Assembly (NCBI GenBank): GCA_011042705.1
Contig: DRBW01000176.1
Span: forward strand, 1-6,730
Reading direction: 5' to 3'
Length of the DNA stretch: 6,730 bases
Source: Caldifarciminota bacterium
GTDB lineage: Bacteria > Hydrothermota > Hydrothermia > B15-G9 > DRBW01
Of this stretch, positions 1-5,384 are shown piece after piece (position 1 is the stretch's first letter; every line of letters starts with the position of its first letter). Both the position numbers and the translations under genes were made by a program. The notes under the pieces were generated by a model, which was given only the letters and a program-made list of their open reading frames with translations, was not told the origin of the DNA and made no database searches.

Positions 1-117
1 CCCTGGGTAAAGAATGGCCTCGGAATAGCCATTCTCTCGACATCCCGGGGGCTTCTGACCGACAGGGAGGCGCGGAGGCTCGGTACTGGAGGGGAGCTCC
101 TGCTTTACGTCTGGTAA
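1..117 (+). CDS. rpsH: 30S ribosomal protein S8, 3' end only
   Basis: This is the last 38 residues of S8, cut by the left window edge. The visible part reads NGLGIAILSTSRGLLTDREA, then an ARRLG..GGELLLYVW end and a TAA stop. This is the classic S8 C-terminus: the conserved STSRG(L/V)(M/L)TDREAR block sits in the C-terminal domain that binds helix 21 of 16S rRNA, and the protein usually ends in YVW as here. S8 is a primary 30S assembly protein and, in E. coli, the autogenous repressor of the spc operon; whether that holds here cannot be seen. The stop overlaps the SD of rplF. The start and N-terminal domain lie outside the window. Identification is secure. Confidence 0.96.
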   Translation, partial: PWVKNGLGIAILSTSRGLLTDREARRLGTGGELLLYVW

Positions 118-123
118 GGAGGT
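116..123 (+). promoter_or_regulatory. Shine-Dalgarno site for rplF
   Basis: AAGGAGGT, a full-length match to the anti-SD, begins inside the rpsH stop codon and lies 8 bases before the rplF ATG. It fixes the rplF start at 132. Confidence 0.85.
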
Positions 124-131
124 CGATAGAG

Positions 132-677
132 ATGTCAAGAATCGGGAAAAAACCGGTCCAGATTCCCAGCGGCGTTACTGTCAATTACGACGGAAAAACT
201 CTCAAGGTGAAGGGGCCTCTGGGAGAGCTGACCTTTAATCCCCATCCTGAGATGATCATCGAGATAAAGGACGGCGAGATACGGGTGAAAAGGCCCTCGG
301 ATAAGAAGTTCCACAAAGCCCTTCACGGCACGACGAGGCAGATCATCAACAACATGGTAGAGGGAGTAACCAGGGGTTTCTCCAAGGAGCTGGAGATCGT
401 GGGAACGGGCTACAGGGCAAAGCTCGAGGGTGGGAAGCTCGTCCTGCAGGTCGGTTTCTCCCATCCAGTGGTTCTGGAACCTCCCAAGGACGTTAAAGTC
501 GAAGTGCCCGCCCCCACGAGGATAAAGGTCTCCGGAATCGACAAGCAGAAAGTCGGACAGGTAGCCGCCATCATCCGCGCAGTGAAGCCCCCCGAGCCGT
601 ACAAGGGCAAAGGCATCCGCTACGTGGGCGAATATGTGAGGAGAAAAGCCGGAAAAGCTGGCATTAAAGCCGTATAA
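132..677 (+). CDS. rplF: 50S ribosomal protein L6
   Basis: L6 is a 50S protein near the sarcin-ricin loop and the factor-binding site, bound to 23S rRNA. The 181-residue length is normal for bacterial L6 (about 175-185). It starts MSRIGKKPVQIP, the standard L6 N-terminus, and KGPLGEL (about 27-33) belongs to the first of the two repeated alpha/beta domains. The second domain holds VGTGYRAKLEG (90-100) and GFSHPV (108-113). The C-terminal signature PEPYKGKGIRY (154-164) is followed by GEYVRRKAGKAG, the rRNA-binding tail. The ATG at 132 has a strong SD 8 bases upstream. It lies 14 bases after rpsH and 14 before rplR. Nothing is odd in the sequence. Confidence 0.98.
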   Translation: MSRIGKKPVQIPSGVTVNYDGKTLKVKGPLGELTFNPHPEMIIEIKDGEIRVKRPSDKKFHKALHGTTRQIINNMVEGVTRGFSKELEIVGTGYRAKLEGGKLVLQVGFSHPVVLEPPKDVKVEVPAPTRIKVSGIDKQKVGQVAAIIRAVKPPEPYKGKGIRYVGEYVRRKAGKAGIKAV

Positions 678-691
678 AGGGGAGCCAATCC

Positions 692-1069
692 ATGAGACCT
701 GAGAAAAAATTGGAAAAGAGGAAACGGAGACACCTCAGGGTGAGGAAAAAGGTCTTCGGCACCGAAGAGAGGCCCAGACTTACCGTAAGGAAAAGCCTGA
801 AACACATATTCGCGCAGATCGTTATAGATCCGCCCATAGGCCCTTCGAGGACCATAGTGGGCGCTTCGTCGCTCTCGCCGGAGATAAGAGAACAGGTCAA
901 GAAGGCCAAAGACAAAAAGGAACAGGCCAAACTGGTGGGAATGCTGATAGCCGAGAGGGCACTGGCGAAGAACATAAAGAAGGTGGCCTTCGACAGGGGC
1001 GGCTATAAATATCACGGAAGGATAAAAGCGCTCGCCGAGGGTGCCAGAGAAAAGGGCCTGGAATTTTAA
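692..1069 (+). CDS. rplR: 50S ribosomal protein L18
   Basis: L18 binds 5S rRNA, together with L5, and helps dock the 5S particle on the 50S central protuberance. The 125 residues are close to the usual 115-122. The N-terminus is highly basic (KKLEKRKRRHLRVRKK, 5-20) and leads into GTEERPRLTV (23-32), typical of the family. Next come IFAQIV (39-44) and the VGASSLSPE strand and helix. The C-terminal signature is FDRGGYKYHGRIKALAEGAR (100-119) and the protein ends in KGLEF. The turn IDPPIGPSRT (45-54) seems a residue or two longer than the common form, an impression I could not test by alignment. AAAGGGGAG at 676-684 is the SD, 7 bases before ATG, overlapping the rplF stop. rpsE follows after 12 bases. 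Confidence 0.97.
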   Translation: MRPEKKLEKRKRRHLRVRKKVFGTEERPRLTVRKSLKHIFAQIVIDPPIGPSRTIVGASSLSPEIREQVKKAKDKKEQAKLVGMLIAERALAKNIKKVAFDRGGYKYHGRIKALAEGAREKGLEF

Positions 1070-1081
1070 AAAGGAGAGATC

Positions 1082-1663
1082 ATGGCAGCAGATTTTAGCA
1101 GAAAGGAAGGAGTTACCGAACTTATAGAAACCGTGGTGACAATAAAAAGGGTCGCCAAGGTGACGAAGGGCGGCAGAAACTTCAAGCTGTCTGCGTGGGT
1201 AGTCGTCGGAGACGGAAATGGAAGAGTGGGAATCGGCCACGGTAAGGCATCTGAGACTCCCGATGCCATCCAGAAGGCCACGAAGAGGGCGAGAAAAAAC
1301 ATGGTTAAAGTGGTGATAACGGGTTCGGGAACGCTCCCCCACGACGTGATCGGCGAGATGGGAGCCTCGAGAGTGCTCCTCAAGCCGGCAGCACCCGGAA
1401 CGGGCATAATTGCCCCTCAGCCTGTGCGTGCCGTCTTAGAGGCAGCAGGCTACAAAGACGTCCTCACCAAGTCTCTCGGCTCCCACAACGCCGTGAACCT
1501 TCTAAAAGCCACTTTAAACGGCCTTCTTCAGCTGAAAGATCCAGAAAAAGTCGCAAAGGAAAGGGGCATACCCATTTCTGTAATTCAGAGGAGGTTCTAT
1601 CGTGTCCAGAAAGCTGAGGATAAGAATGAAGAGGAGCTCCATAGGGAAGCACAAGAAGGCTAA
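1082..1663 (+). CDS. rpsE: 30S ribosomal protein S5 with extended C-terminus
   Basis: S5 sits at the 30S mRNA entry and contributes to decoding accuracy and mRNA unwinding. The N-terminal dsRBD-like domain runs ETVVTIKRVAKVTKGGRNF (16-34), including the KGGR loop where spectinomycin-resistance changes occur in other species. It continues with WVVVGDGNGRVGIGHGKA (39-56), the S5 signature. The C-terminal domain has RVLLKPAAPGTGIIA (97-111), VRAVLEAAGYKDVLTKSLGS (115-134) and NLLKATLNGL (139-148). The usual family end falls near RGIPISVI (161-168). This protein runs on to residue 193 with a charged tail of K, E, D, R and Q. The last 20 residues (174-193) are encoded over the start of rpmD in another frame. 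The ATG at 1082 follows AAGGAG (1071-1076). The core is certain; the tail is the odd part. Confidence 0.97.
   Translation: MAADFSRKEGVTELIETVVTIKRVAKVTKGGRNFKLSAWVVVGDGNGRVGIGHGKASETPDAIQKATKRARKNMVKVVITGSGTLPHDVIGEMGASRVLLKPAAPGTGIIAPQPVRAVLEAAGYKDVLTKSLGSHNAVNLLKATLNGLLQLKDPEKVAKERGIPISVIQRRFYRVQKAEDKNEEELHREAQEG
1587..1595 (+). promoter_or_regulatory. Shine-Dalgarno site for rpmD, inside rpsE coding sequence
   Basis: AGAGGAGGT ends 6 bases before the GTG at 1602. It also encodes Q-R-R of the S5 tail (about residues 169-171). It is the main evidence that rpmD starts at this GTG, within rpsE. Confidence 0.85.
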
Positions 1664-1805
1664 GCTAACCCTCAGGGCTCTCGGGCTCAAAAAGATCGGC
1701 GATGTGGTTGAGAAAAAGGATACCCCGCAAATCAGGGGTATGCTCAGGAATGTCGCCCATATAGTTGAAGTCGAAGAGATCGAGGAGGAGACGAAAAATG
1801 ATTGA
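1602..1805 (+). CDS. rpmD: 50S ribosomal protein L30
   Basis: L30 is a small peripheral 50S protein. The 67 residues are slightly above the bacterial norm of about 58-62, owing to an acidic tail (EEIEEETKND). The core is typical: KLRIRMKRSSIGKHKKAK (4-21), LRALGLKKIGDVVEKKDTPQ (24-43), then IRGMLRNVAHIVEVEE (44-59). The start is GTG at 1602. A stop in the same frame at 1581-1583 and no other start codon after it leave this as the only start that keeps the conserved N-terminus. A strong SD lies 6 bases upstream. The gene therefore overlaps the end of rpsE by 62 bases in a different frame, and it overlaps rplO by 8 bases. Translation is probably coupled to rpsE, which is inference. Confidence 0.95.
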   Translation: MSRKLRIRMKRSSIGKHKKAKLTLRALGLKKIGDVVEKKDTPQIRGMLRNVAHIVEVEEIEEETKND

Positions 1806-2265
1806 TTTGAGTAATCTTTCGCCAAATCCAGGAGCCAAGAAAAAGGCTAAAAGGGTCGGAAGAGGCGACACCACTGCAGGAAAAGGAACCAAGGGACAGA
1901 AAGCCCGCTCCGGAGGAGCCAAGCCCAGGTGGTTTGAGGGAGGTCAGATGCCACTTTACAGAAGGCTCCCCAAGCGCGGTTTCAAAAATCCCTTCAGAAA
2001 AGAGTATCAGGTGGTAAACCTCGACAGGCTGGACGCGCTTTTCGATGAGGGAGCGGAGATAGACAAGGAAGCCCTGAAAGCAAAGGGCCTCATAAGGAAA
2101 GCTGACAAGCCCGTGAAAATACTTGCCCGGGGAGAAATAAACAAGCCTCTTACGGTAAAAGTAGACGCCGTGAGCGCTTCAGCAAAGGAAAAGATAGAGG
2201 CAGCCGGCGGAAAAGTCCTGCTTTTGGCCGCTCCAAAGGAAGAAAAAGGGGATAGCGAATCATGA
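1798..2265 (+). CDS. rplO: 50S ribosomal protein L15
   Basis: L15 is a late-assembly 50S protein whose extended N-terminal arm threads into 23S rRNA. I start it at the ATG at 1798, giving 155 residues, because MIDLSNLSPNPGAKKKAKRV matches the family N-terminus and AGGAGG at 1783-1788 is well placed. An in-frame TTG at 1765 would add eleven mostly basic residues encoded inside rpmD, and I reject it. Landmarks are KRVGRG (18-23), KGQKARSGG (32-40), FEGGQMPLYRRLPKRGF (46-62) and AAGGKV (135-140). Between GRG and KGQK lie only nine residues (DTTAGKGTK), against about fourteen in common L15 (IGSGLGKTGGRGHK type), so the glycine-rich loop looks about five residues short. The gene overlaps rpmD by 8 bases and secY by 4 (ATGA). 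Confidence 0.96.
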   Translation: MIDLSNLSPNPGAKKKAKRVGRGDTTAGKGTKGQKARSGGAKPRWFEGGQMPLYRRLPKRGFKNPFRKEYQVVNLDRLDALFDEGAEIDKEALKAKGLIRKADKPVKILARGEINKPLTVKVDAVSASAKEKIEAAGGKVLLLAAPKEEKGDSES

Positions 2266-3575
2266 TGCTTCAGGGTTTAGGTAACATCTTCAGGGTACAC
2301 GAGCTGAGAAAGAAGATCCTCTTTACCCTCGGGATCATCTTCGTATACAGAGTGGGAACACATGTACCACTTCCGGGCATCAACGCCCAGGCCCTCGCCG
2401 AGATATTTAAAAACCTTCAGGGCACCACCTTCGGCCTTTTTGACGTGTTTACGGGCGGCGCTCTCTCCAGGGCAGCTGTCTTCGCAGTCGGAATAATGCC
2501 CTATATCTCGGCATCGATTATACTTCAGCTTCTGACCACGACAGTTCCCTACCTGGAGAGATTGCAGAAAGAAGGGGAACACGGCAGGCAGAAGATAACC
2601 CAGTATACCCGCTATCTCACGATCCTGGTCGCCGCCATACAGGGCACAGGCGTGGCCATATTTCTCGAGCAGCAGACGACACAGGCCGGTGTTCCCATCG
2701 TCCCCAATCCCGGCCCCATGTTCATGTTCACCACCATAGTTTCCCTCATAGGGGGAACCATGTTCCTCATGTGGCTCGGCGAACAGATAACGGAGAGAGG
2801 CATAGGAAACGGAATCTCGGTGATCATATTCGCAGGGACGCTGGATTCGGTGCCCAACGAATTTCTGAGCACCCTTCAGCTCCTCAAGGCCGGTACCGTC
2901 AGCCCCTTAGTTTTCCTCTTCGTTCTCGCCTTCTATGTTCTTGTTACTGCCGCTGTCGTCGCGGTGACCGAGGCACAGAGGAGGATACCCATCCAGTATG
3001 CCAAGAGGATCGTTGGCAGGAAGATATATGGAGGACAGTCCACTTATCTCCCCCTGACGGTCAACACCGCGGGCGTGATTCCGATCATCTTCGCACAGTC
3101 GCTCTTGATGTTCCCGTCCACCATCGCCAGCCTCGTCAACAAAACCTGGATGGATTTCCTCTCCAGGTGGTTTAGCCCTGCAACTGCCATTTACAACCTT
3201 CTCTACGCGCTTCTCATCATCTTCTTTGGCTATTACTACACCTCCATCGTCATGAATCCAAAAGATCTTGCCGATAACCTCCAGAGATACTCCGGTTTCA
3301 TCCCAGGGGTCAGGCCCGGCCCTAAAACCTCTGAATACATCGACCGGGTCATGGCGAGAATCCTGTTGCCCGGCACAATCTTCTTCGCATTCATCGCTAT
3401 CTTCCCCCACTACCTCATGAAATGGACCAATATAAGGTTCTACTACGGCGGAACAAGGCTGTTGATCATCGTCGGTGTTGCCCTCGAGATCATGCAGCAA
3501 ATTGAGGCTCATCTCATTATGAGGCAATACGAAGGGCTTCTGAAAAAAGGAAGGATTCGGGGGTGGAGGGGCTAG
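2262..3575 (+). CDS. secY: Preprotein translocase channel subunit SecY
   Basis: SecY forms the inner-membrane channel of the Sec translocon with SecE and SecG, used by SecA-driven export and by membrane-protein insertion. The 437 residues are the usual length. About ten hydrophobic segments can be read, near 18-38, 70-94, 117-136, 153-172, 183-202, 213-236, 264-288, 308-330, 369-386 and 397-415. Family marks are VPLPGI (35-40), FDVFTGGALSRAAVFAVGIMP (60-80, plug and TM2), EQITERGIGNG (174-184), QRRIPIQYAKRIVGRK (239-254, the ribosome- and SecA-binding loop), NPKDLADNLQ (332-341) and GFIPGVRPG (345-353). The ATG at 2262 overlaps the rplO stop, with AAGGGG at 2246-2251; a second ATG at 2265 is an alternative. 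The last 13 bases overlap adk. Confidence 0.98.
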   Translation: MMLQGLGNIFRVHELRKKILFTLGIIFVYRVGTHVPLPGINAQALAEIFKNLQGTTFGLFDVFTGGALSRAAVFAVGIMPYISASIILQLLTTTVPYLERLQKEGEHGRQKITQYTRYLTILVAAIQGTGVAIFLEQQTTQAGVPIVPNPGPMFMFTTIVSLIGGTMFLMWLGEQITERGIGNGISVIIFAGTLDSVPNEFLSTLQLLKAGTVSPLVFLFVLAFYVLVTAAVVAVTEAQRRIPIQYAKRIVGRKIYGGQSTYLPLTVNTAGVIPIIFAQSLLMFPSTIASLVNKTWMDFLSRWFSPATAIYNLLYALLIIFFGYYYTSIVMNPKDLADNLQRYSGFIPGVRPGPKTSEYIDRVMARILLPGTIFFAFIAIFPHYLMKWTNIRFYYGGTRLLIIVGVALEIMQQIEAHLIMRQYEGLLKKGRIRGWRG

Positions 3576-4210
3576 GCCTCATCTTACTCGGACCTCCCGG
3601 CTCAGGCAAGGGAACTCAAGCCGAATTGTTTGAAAACCGGCTTGGCCTGAAGAAGATCTCCACAGGGGATATCCTGAGGGATGCCATAAGAAAAGGCACA
3701 GAGCTGGGAAAGCTCGCGAAGGAACACATAAACAGAGGCGAACTTGTGCCCGATGATGTCGTCGTGGCACTGGTCGAGGAGGCTCTGAAGAAAACCTCCG
3801 ACGGATATATCCTCGACGGGTTCCCCAGGACGATCGAACAGGCAAAAAGGCTCGATCGTATCCTGGAGAAACTGGGAAAGAAGCTCGATGCGGCTGTCCT
3901 GTTTGCCGTCCCCGACGAGGAAATAATAAAGAGGCTCAGCGCCAGGAGAGTCTGTCCAAAATGCCATGCAGTTTACAACATGGTTACGAAGCCCCCTAAA
4001 AGGGATGAGATCTGCGACATATGTGGCACGCCCCTCGTAATGAGGGATGACGACAAGCCCGAAACGGTCCGCAGACGCATTGAGGTCTACCGAAGGGATA
4101 CCGAACCCCTTGTCGATTTTTACAGGAACAGGGGCCTCCTCGTCGAGGTAAAGGCCGTAGGGGACCCCGAAGAAGTATTCAACTTTATAATCGGCGCCCT
4201 TAAAAAATGA
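3563..4210 (+). CDS. adk: Adenylate kinase, zinc-finger LID type
   Basis: Adenylate kinase interconverts ATP + AMP and 2 ADP in the cytosol. The 215 residues match the long bacterial form. The P-loop is GPPGSGKGT (10-18). The AMP-binding region has STGDILR (33-39) and RGELVPDD (58-65). DGFPRT (85-90) carries a conserved arginine. The LID domain holds CPKC (131-134) and CDIC (151-154), a four-cysteine zinc site with 16 residues between the pairs. RDDDKPETVRRRI (161-173) gives further catalytic arginines. The start is GTG at 3563, inside secY, with AAAGGAAGGA just upstream (about 8 bases spacing). No other in-frame start lies close by, and the residues before LILLGPPG are as few as the family has. 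It overlaps secY by 13 bases and map by 4. Confidence 0.97.
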   Translation: MEGLGLILLGPPGSGKGTQAELFENRLGLKKISTGDILRDAIRKGTELGKLAKEHINRGELVPDDVVVALVEEALKKTSDGYILDGFPRTIEQAKRLDRILEKLGKKLDAAVLFAVPDEEIIKRLSARRVCPKCHAVYNMVTKPPKRDEICDICGTPLVMRDDDKPETVRRRIEVYRRDTEPLVDFYRNRGLLVEVKAVGDPEEVFNFIIGALKK

Positions 4211-4956
4211 TAATCATCAAGAGCGACAGCGAAATAAAGGGCATAAAAGAGGCCTCACGGATCGTCGCCGAGGTCCTTGAATACGTGAGGGAAAAATTGG
4301 CTCCCGGAACATCCCTCGCAGCTATAGACAGGTGGATCGACGAGTACATTAGAAAAAGAGGTGGCACTCCCACCTTTTTAGGATACAGGGGATTTCCGAA
4401 GTCGAGCTGCATCTCCATCAACAACGAAGTGGTCCACGGCATTCCTACCGAGGAAAAAGTGATAAAAGAGGGAGACCTGGTGAAGGTGGACGTGGGGGTC
4501 ACCCTCAAAGGTTACATCGGCGATGCCGCCAGGACTTATGTGATAGGAGAAGTCGACGAAAGGACACTCGAGCTGGTAAGGACCACCGAAGAGGCCCTCT
4601 ATAGAGGAATCGATGCCGCCAGGCCGGGTAACAGGCTTTCGGATATATCTCACGCCATACAGGCGACCGCCGAAGCTCACGGTTTTTCCGTGGTGAGAGA
4701 GCTGGGCGGTCACGGAGTGGGCTTGAAATTACACGAGGATCCCATTATTCCTAATTACGGCAAGCCGGGCAGAGGACCCGTGCTGAAGGCGGGGATGGTC
4801 TTCGCATTAGAACCCATGCTTAACATGGGAGGACCTGAGGTAAAAACTCTCGATGACGGGTGGACTGTGGTAACGAAGGACGGCTCCCTCTCTGCCCACT
4901 TTGAGCACACGATAGCCATAAGGGAGAAGGGGCCGGAGATATTGACCGTAATCTAA
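4207..4956 (+). CDS. map: Methionine aminopeptidase, type I
   Basis: Map removes the initiator methionine from nascent proteins once they are deformylated and the second residue is small. The 249 residues fit the short type Ia form with no N-terminal zinc or SH3 extension and no type II insert. All five metal ligands of the pita-bread fold are present: D95 (KVDVG), D106 (GDAART), H169 (GGHGVG), E202 (ALEPML) and E233 (HFEHT). The substrate-side histidines H77 (VVHGIP) and H176 (KLHEDP) are also present. The start MIIIKSDSEI matches the common MIIIKSxxEI. The ATG overlaps the adk stop as ATGA, and no SD is visible in the preceding 20-25 bases, so translation is probably by reinitiation after adk. 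infA follows after 11 bases. Confidence 0.98.
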   Translation: MIIIKSDSEIKGIKEASRIVAEVLEYVREKLAPGTSLAAIDRWIDEYIRKRGGTPTFLGYRGFPKSSCISINNEVVHGIPTEEKVIKEGDLVKVDVGVTLKGYIGDAARTYVIGEVDERTLELVRTTEEALYRGIDAARPGNRLSDISHAIQATAEAHGFSVVRELGGHGVGLKLHEDPIIPNYGKPGRGPVLKAGMVFALEPMLNMGGPEVKTLDDGWTVVTKDGSLSAHFEHTIAIREKGPEILTVI

Positions 4957-4967
4957 AAAGGAGGACT

Positions 4968-5186
4968 ATGGCAAAGAAAAACGTAATAAGACTCGAAGGA
5001 GTTGTGAAGGAGGTTTTGCCAAATGCCATGTTTCGGGTCGAGCTCGACAACGGGCTGCTGGTTCTCGCTCACGTCTCGGGGAAAATGCGGATGCACTTTA
5101 TCAGGATCCTTCCGGGCGACAGGGTGACGGTGGAGCTGTCTCCTTATGACCTCACGCGAGGCAGAATCGTCTATAGGTACAAGTAA
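4968..5186 (+). CDS. infA: Translation initiation factor IF-1
   Basis: IF-1 is a one-domain OB-fold protein that binds the 30S A site during initiation with IF-2 and IF-3. The 72 residues are exactly the bacterial norm. Conserved stretches are EVLPNAMFRVELDNG (15-29), LAHVSGKMRMHFIRILPGDR (33-52) and VTVELSPYDLTRGRIVYR (53-70). The N-terminus reads MAKKNVIRLEG where most family members have an acidic form such as MAKEDVIEVEG, so two usually acidic positions (5 and 8) are N and R. AAGGAGG at 4958-4964 is a strong SD, but only three bases separate it from the ATG, closer than at the neighbouring genes. The gene ends at the TTGACA of a promoter for the downstream genes. Identification is certain. 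Confidence 0.98.
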   Translation: MAKKNVIRLEGVVKEVLPNAMFRVELDNGLLVLAHVSGKMRMHFIRILPGDRVTVELSPYDLTRGRIVYRYK

Positions 5187-5187
5187 A

Positions 5188-5216
5188 TTGACAAAGGCCA
5201 GCTATTTCAGTAAAAT
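5188..5216 (+). promoter_or_regulatory. Sigma-70-type promoter upstream of rpmJ
   Basis: TTGACA (5188-5193), a perfect -35, is followed after 17 bases by TAAAAT (5211-5216), one mismatch from the -10 consensus. The predicted start of transcription is near 5221-5223. It begins two bases after the infA stop, in the only sizeable gap (75 bases) of the cluster. The core is AT-rich compared with its surroundings. The motifs are seen directly; activity is inferred. Confidence 0.75.
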
Positions 5217-5221
5217 ATAGG

Positions 5222-5252
5222 CCTCATTTGCGGGGTAATCCCTGAATGGAGG
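5222..5252 (+). promoter_or_regulatory. Possible leader hairpin covering the rpmJ Shine-Dalgarno site
   Basis: CCTC (5222-5225) can pair with GAGG (5249-5252), and ATT (5226-5228) with AAT (5245-5247), leaving G5248 bulged. Inside, GGG (5233-5235) can pair with CCC (5240-5242). The paired GAGG is part of the rpmJ SD, GGAGGA at 5248-5253, which sits 8 bases before the ATG. If transcription starts near 5222, the RNA would begin with this stem. It could be a translational switch, but the stems are short and no energy was computed. Confidence 0.35.
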
Positions 5253-5261
5253 AATAATAGC

Positions 5262-5375
5262 ATGAAAGTAAGATCTTCTGTTAAAAAAATGTGTGCAAAA
5301 TGTAAGATAATCAAGAGAAAGGGCAAGGTTATGGTTATATGCGAAAACCCGAAGCACAAGCAAAGGCAGGGATAG
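5262..5375 (+). CDS. rpmJ: 50S ribosomal protein L36, zinc-binding form
   Basis: L36 is the smallest 50S protein and joins 23S rRNA helices near the factor-binding side of the subunit. Translating from the ATG at 5262 gives 37 residues: MKVRSSVKKMCAKCKIIKR, then KGKVMVICENPKHKQRQG and a TAG stop. This matches L36 along its whole length. The zinc ribbon is intact: C11, C14, C27 and H32 (CxxC, 12 residues, C, 4 residues, H), so it is the zinc-containing rather than the cysteine-free paralogue type. GGAGGA at 5248-5253 is the SD, 8 bases before the start. The gene is first after the internal promoter, and its stop codon overlaps the SD of rpsM, 9 bases before the rpsM start. The infA-rpmJ-rpsM order is common in bacteria. 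Confidence 0.97.
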   Translation: MKVRSSVKKMCAKCKIIKRKGKVMVICENPKHKQRQG

Positions 5376-5384
5376 GAGGATATC

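Noticed and set aside
620..1342. Long open frame on the - strand (240 codons) opposite rplR and rpsE
   Set aside because: It lies wholly over two certain genes, has no recognisable domain, and arises from the purine-rich codon style of the + strand.
1765..1797. N-terminal extension of L15 from a TTG
   Set aside because: It would add eleven mostly basic residues outside the family pattern. The ATG at 1798 has a well-placed SD and gives the normal N-terminus.
2771..3175. 134-codon open frame on the + strand inside secY
   Set aside because: It is an out-of-frame reading of secY rich in R, H and P, with no homology that I recognise.
2907..3527. 206-codon open frame on the - strand opposite secY
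   Set aside because: It is antisense to a conserved membrane protein, its composition mirrors hydrophobic codons read backwards, and there is no sign of its own start region.
4942..4970. TTGACC before infA as a possible promoter
   Set aside because: At 17 bases spacing the -10 position reads ACTATG, a poor match, and the sequence is the end of map.
5195..5224. AGGCC and AGGCCT flanking the -10 as an operator
   Set aside because: Repeats of five to six bases are expected by chance, and no known regulator motif fits.
5187..5261. Intrinsic terminator in the infA-rpmJ gap
   Set aside because: There is no stable GC stem followed by a T-run; the only stem found lies over the rpmJ SD and fits translation control better.
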